From assembly GCA_025963285.1 (NCBI GenBank), contig JAOPUX010000151.1, positions 1 to 64,000 of the forward strand: DNA of 64,000 nucleotides. Reading direction: 5' to 3'. Shown here one piece after another: positions 63,249 to 64,000 of this stretch. This stretch comes from Jatrophihabitans sp. GTDB taxonomy: Bacteria; Actinomycetota; Actinomycetes; Mycobacteriales; Jatrophihabitantaceae. The notes under the pieces were generated by a model that was given only the letters and a program-made list of their open reading frames with translations, had not been told where the DNA came from and ran no database searches. Position 1 is the first letter of the stretch; every line of letters starts with the position of its first letter. The translations under genes were made by a program, and so were the position numbers.

Positions 63249-64000
63249 ATGTCGCCACGGTCGGGCCCGGCGCGACGACCGTTTCGTTTCGGCGTTCAGG
63301 CATTCGAGGCCACTGGACTACGCGACTGGAGCGAGACTGCCCGCCGCGCCGAGAGCCTCGGCTACTCCGCGCTCACCGCGACAGATCACTATTTCGGCTC
63401 AGGCGACATTGCGACACGGACCGGCCATAGGCCGATCCAACTGGCACCGCTCACGTCGATGGCGATGGCTGCGGCTGCAACGTCGACGCTCCGCGTCGGA
63501 TGCCGGGTCTTCTGCGTGGACTACCACCACCCCGTCGTCCTCGGAAAGGAACTGGCAACCCTCGACCTACTCTCCGGCGGGCGAGTTGAGGCCGGCCTTG
63601 GCGCGGGGTGGCTGCAGGCTGAGTATGAAGGCCTGGGAATCATTATGGAGCGGCCCGGACTCCGGATCGAGCGGCTGGCCGAGGTCGCCCAGCTTATGCG
63701 TGCGCAGTGGAGCGGCCAGCAGATCGGTTACACCGGTCAGCACTTCCAGGTGTCCGGCTTCGCCGGGATACCTATGCCAGCTCGTGCCGGTGGGCCGCCA
63801 ATTCTGATCGGTGGAGGCAGTCGGCGCGTCCTCGGCCTCGCCGGCCGCTACGCCGACATCGTCAGCGTCAACTTCGCCCAGGCGTCCGCAACGATGAGAG
63901 GGAGCGTCGCTGACAGCGCTCACGTGTCAACGACGACACGGGTCGAGTGGATCCGCGAAGCTGCGGGCGAGCGCTTCGGGTCGATCGAGCTGGAGGTGGG
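63249..64000 (+). CDS. LLM-class F420-dependent oxidoreductase (3' end outside window)
   Basis: The frame runs from ATG 63249 to the window edge without a stop, giving 250 residues. FRFGVQAFEATGLRDWSETARRAESLGYSALTATDHYF is the family start. STLRVGCRVFCVDYHHPVVLGKELATLDLLSGGRVEAGLGAGWLQAEYEGLGI is the core F420 signature, and PPILIGGGSRRVLGLAGRYADIV follows. It is a second LLM enzyme besides the one at 46662-47546. It lies three bases after the SnoaL-like stop, in the SDR-P450 operon. Confidence 0.92.
   Translation, partial: MSPRSGPARRPFRFGVQAFEATGLRDWSETARRAESLGYSALTATDHYFGSGDIATRTGHRPIQLAPLTSMAMAAAATSTLRVGCRVFCVDYHHPVVLGKELATLDLLSGGRVEAGLGAGWLQAEYEGLGIIMERPGLRIERLAEVAQLMRAQWSGQQIGYTGQHFQVSGFAGIPMPARAGGPPILIGGGSRRVLGLAGRYADIVSVNFAQASATMRGSVADSAHVSTTTRVEWIREAAGERFGSIELEV

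Overview
The window is chromosomal DNA from a high-GC actinobacterium. The evidence is GC-rich codon use, many GTG starts, dense 4-bp ATGA/GTGA gene overlaps, a tadA gene coupled to the actinobacterial tadA-associated genes, four mycofactocin-coupled SDRs and F420-type enzymes. Genus cannot be fixed from sequence alone.

Region 1 (1 to about 15.5 kb) is ordinary core genome. It holds the end of a SpoIIE-type phosphatase, a zincin-like metallopeptidase, a glutathione peroxidase, a DUF1992 protein, a chromate transporter, an orphan response regulator whose phosphoacceptor Asp is Glu, tRNA-Ser(CGA), tadA with two paralogous partner genes, prephenate dehydrogenase, a GlsB-type membrane protein, tRNA-Glu(TTC), tRNA-Asp(GTC), a Wzx-like flippase, two SGNH-type proteins, a STAND-like ATPase with a C-terminal HTH, a sirohydrochlorin-chelatase-like protein and tRNA-Phe(GAA).

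Region 2 (about 15.5 to 16.5 kb) looks like a recombination scar just downstream of tRNA-Phe. It has a tiny ORF translationally coupled to a truncated excisionase-like HTH, then the amputated N-terminus of a ferredoxin reductase on the opposite strand.

Region 3 (16.5 kb to the right edge, still open) is a catabolic island of about 47 kb in which nearly every gene is a plausible step in oxidising a hydrophobic, probably branched or alicyclic (terpenoid- or steroid-like) acid. A GntR/FadR regulator opens it. Leftward operons hold thiolase, FadJ-type hydratase/dehydrogenase, acyl-CoA dehydrogenases, SDR and CoA ligase (17.4-25.2 kb); three acyl-CoA dehydrogenases and a hydratase (25.9-30.0 kb); aldehyde dehydrogenase and a mycofactocin SDR (33.0-35.4 kb); a LivHM-G-F-K importer (37.7-42.5 kb); P450, aldehyde dehydrogenase, ferredoxin, mycofactocin SDR, three CoA-ligase-like proteins and an F420 oxidoreductase (46.7-55.0 kb); and a CaiB/BaiF set with a gamma-carbonic-anhydrase-like protein (56.1-60.6 kb). 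Rightward units include SDR, acyl-CoA dehydrogenase and nitronate-monooxygenase-like protein, VOC, EthD, a P450, SnoaL-like proteins, an alpha-methylacyl-CoA-racemase-like enzyme, and SDR-P450-SnoaL-LLM.

Inferred working: the importer brings substrate in. P450/ferredoxin hydroxylates a methyl or ring carbon, mycofactocin SDR and aldehyde dehydrogenase raise it to the acid, and ligases or CaiB transferases attach CoA. The racemase-like enzyme resets alpha-methyl stereochemistry, and the beta-oxidation operons shorten the chain. Most island promoter regions are unusually AT-rich and carry a related imperfect palindrome around TCTTTnnnAAGA, suggesting one regulon. Neither the mycofactocin biosynthesis genes nor an intact ferredoxin reductase is in the window.
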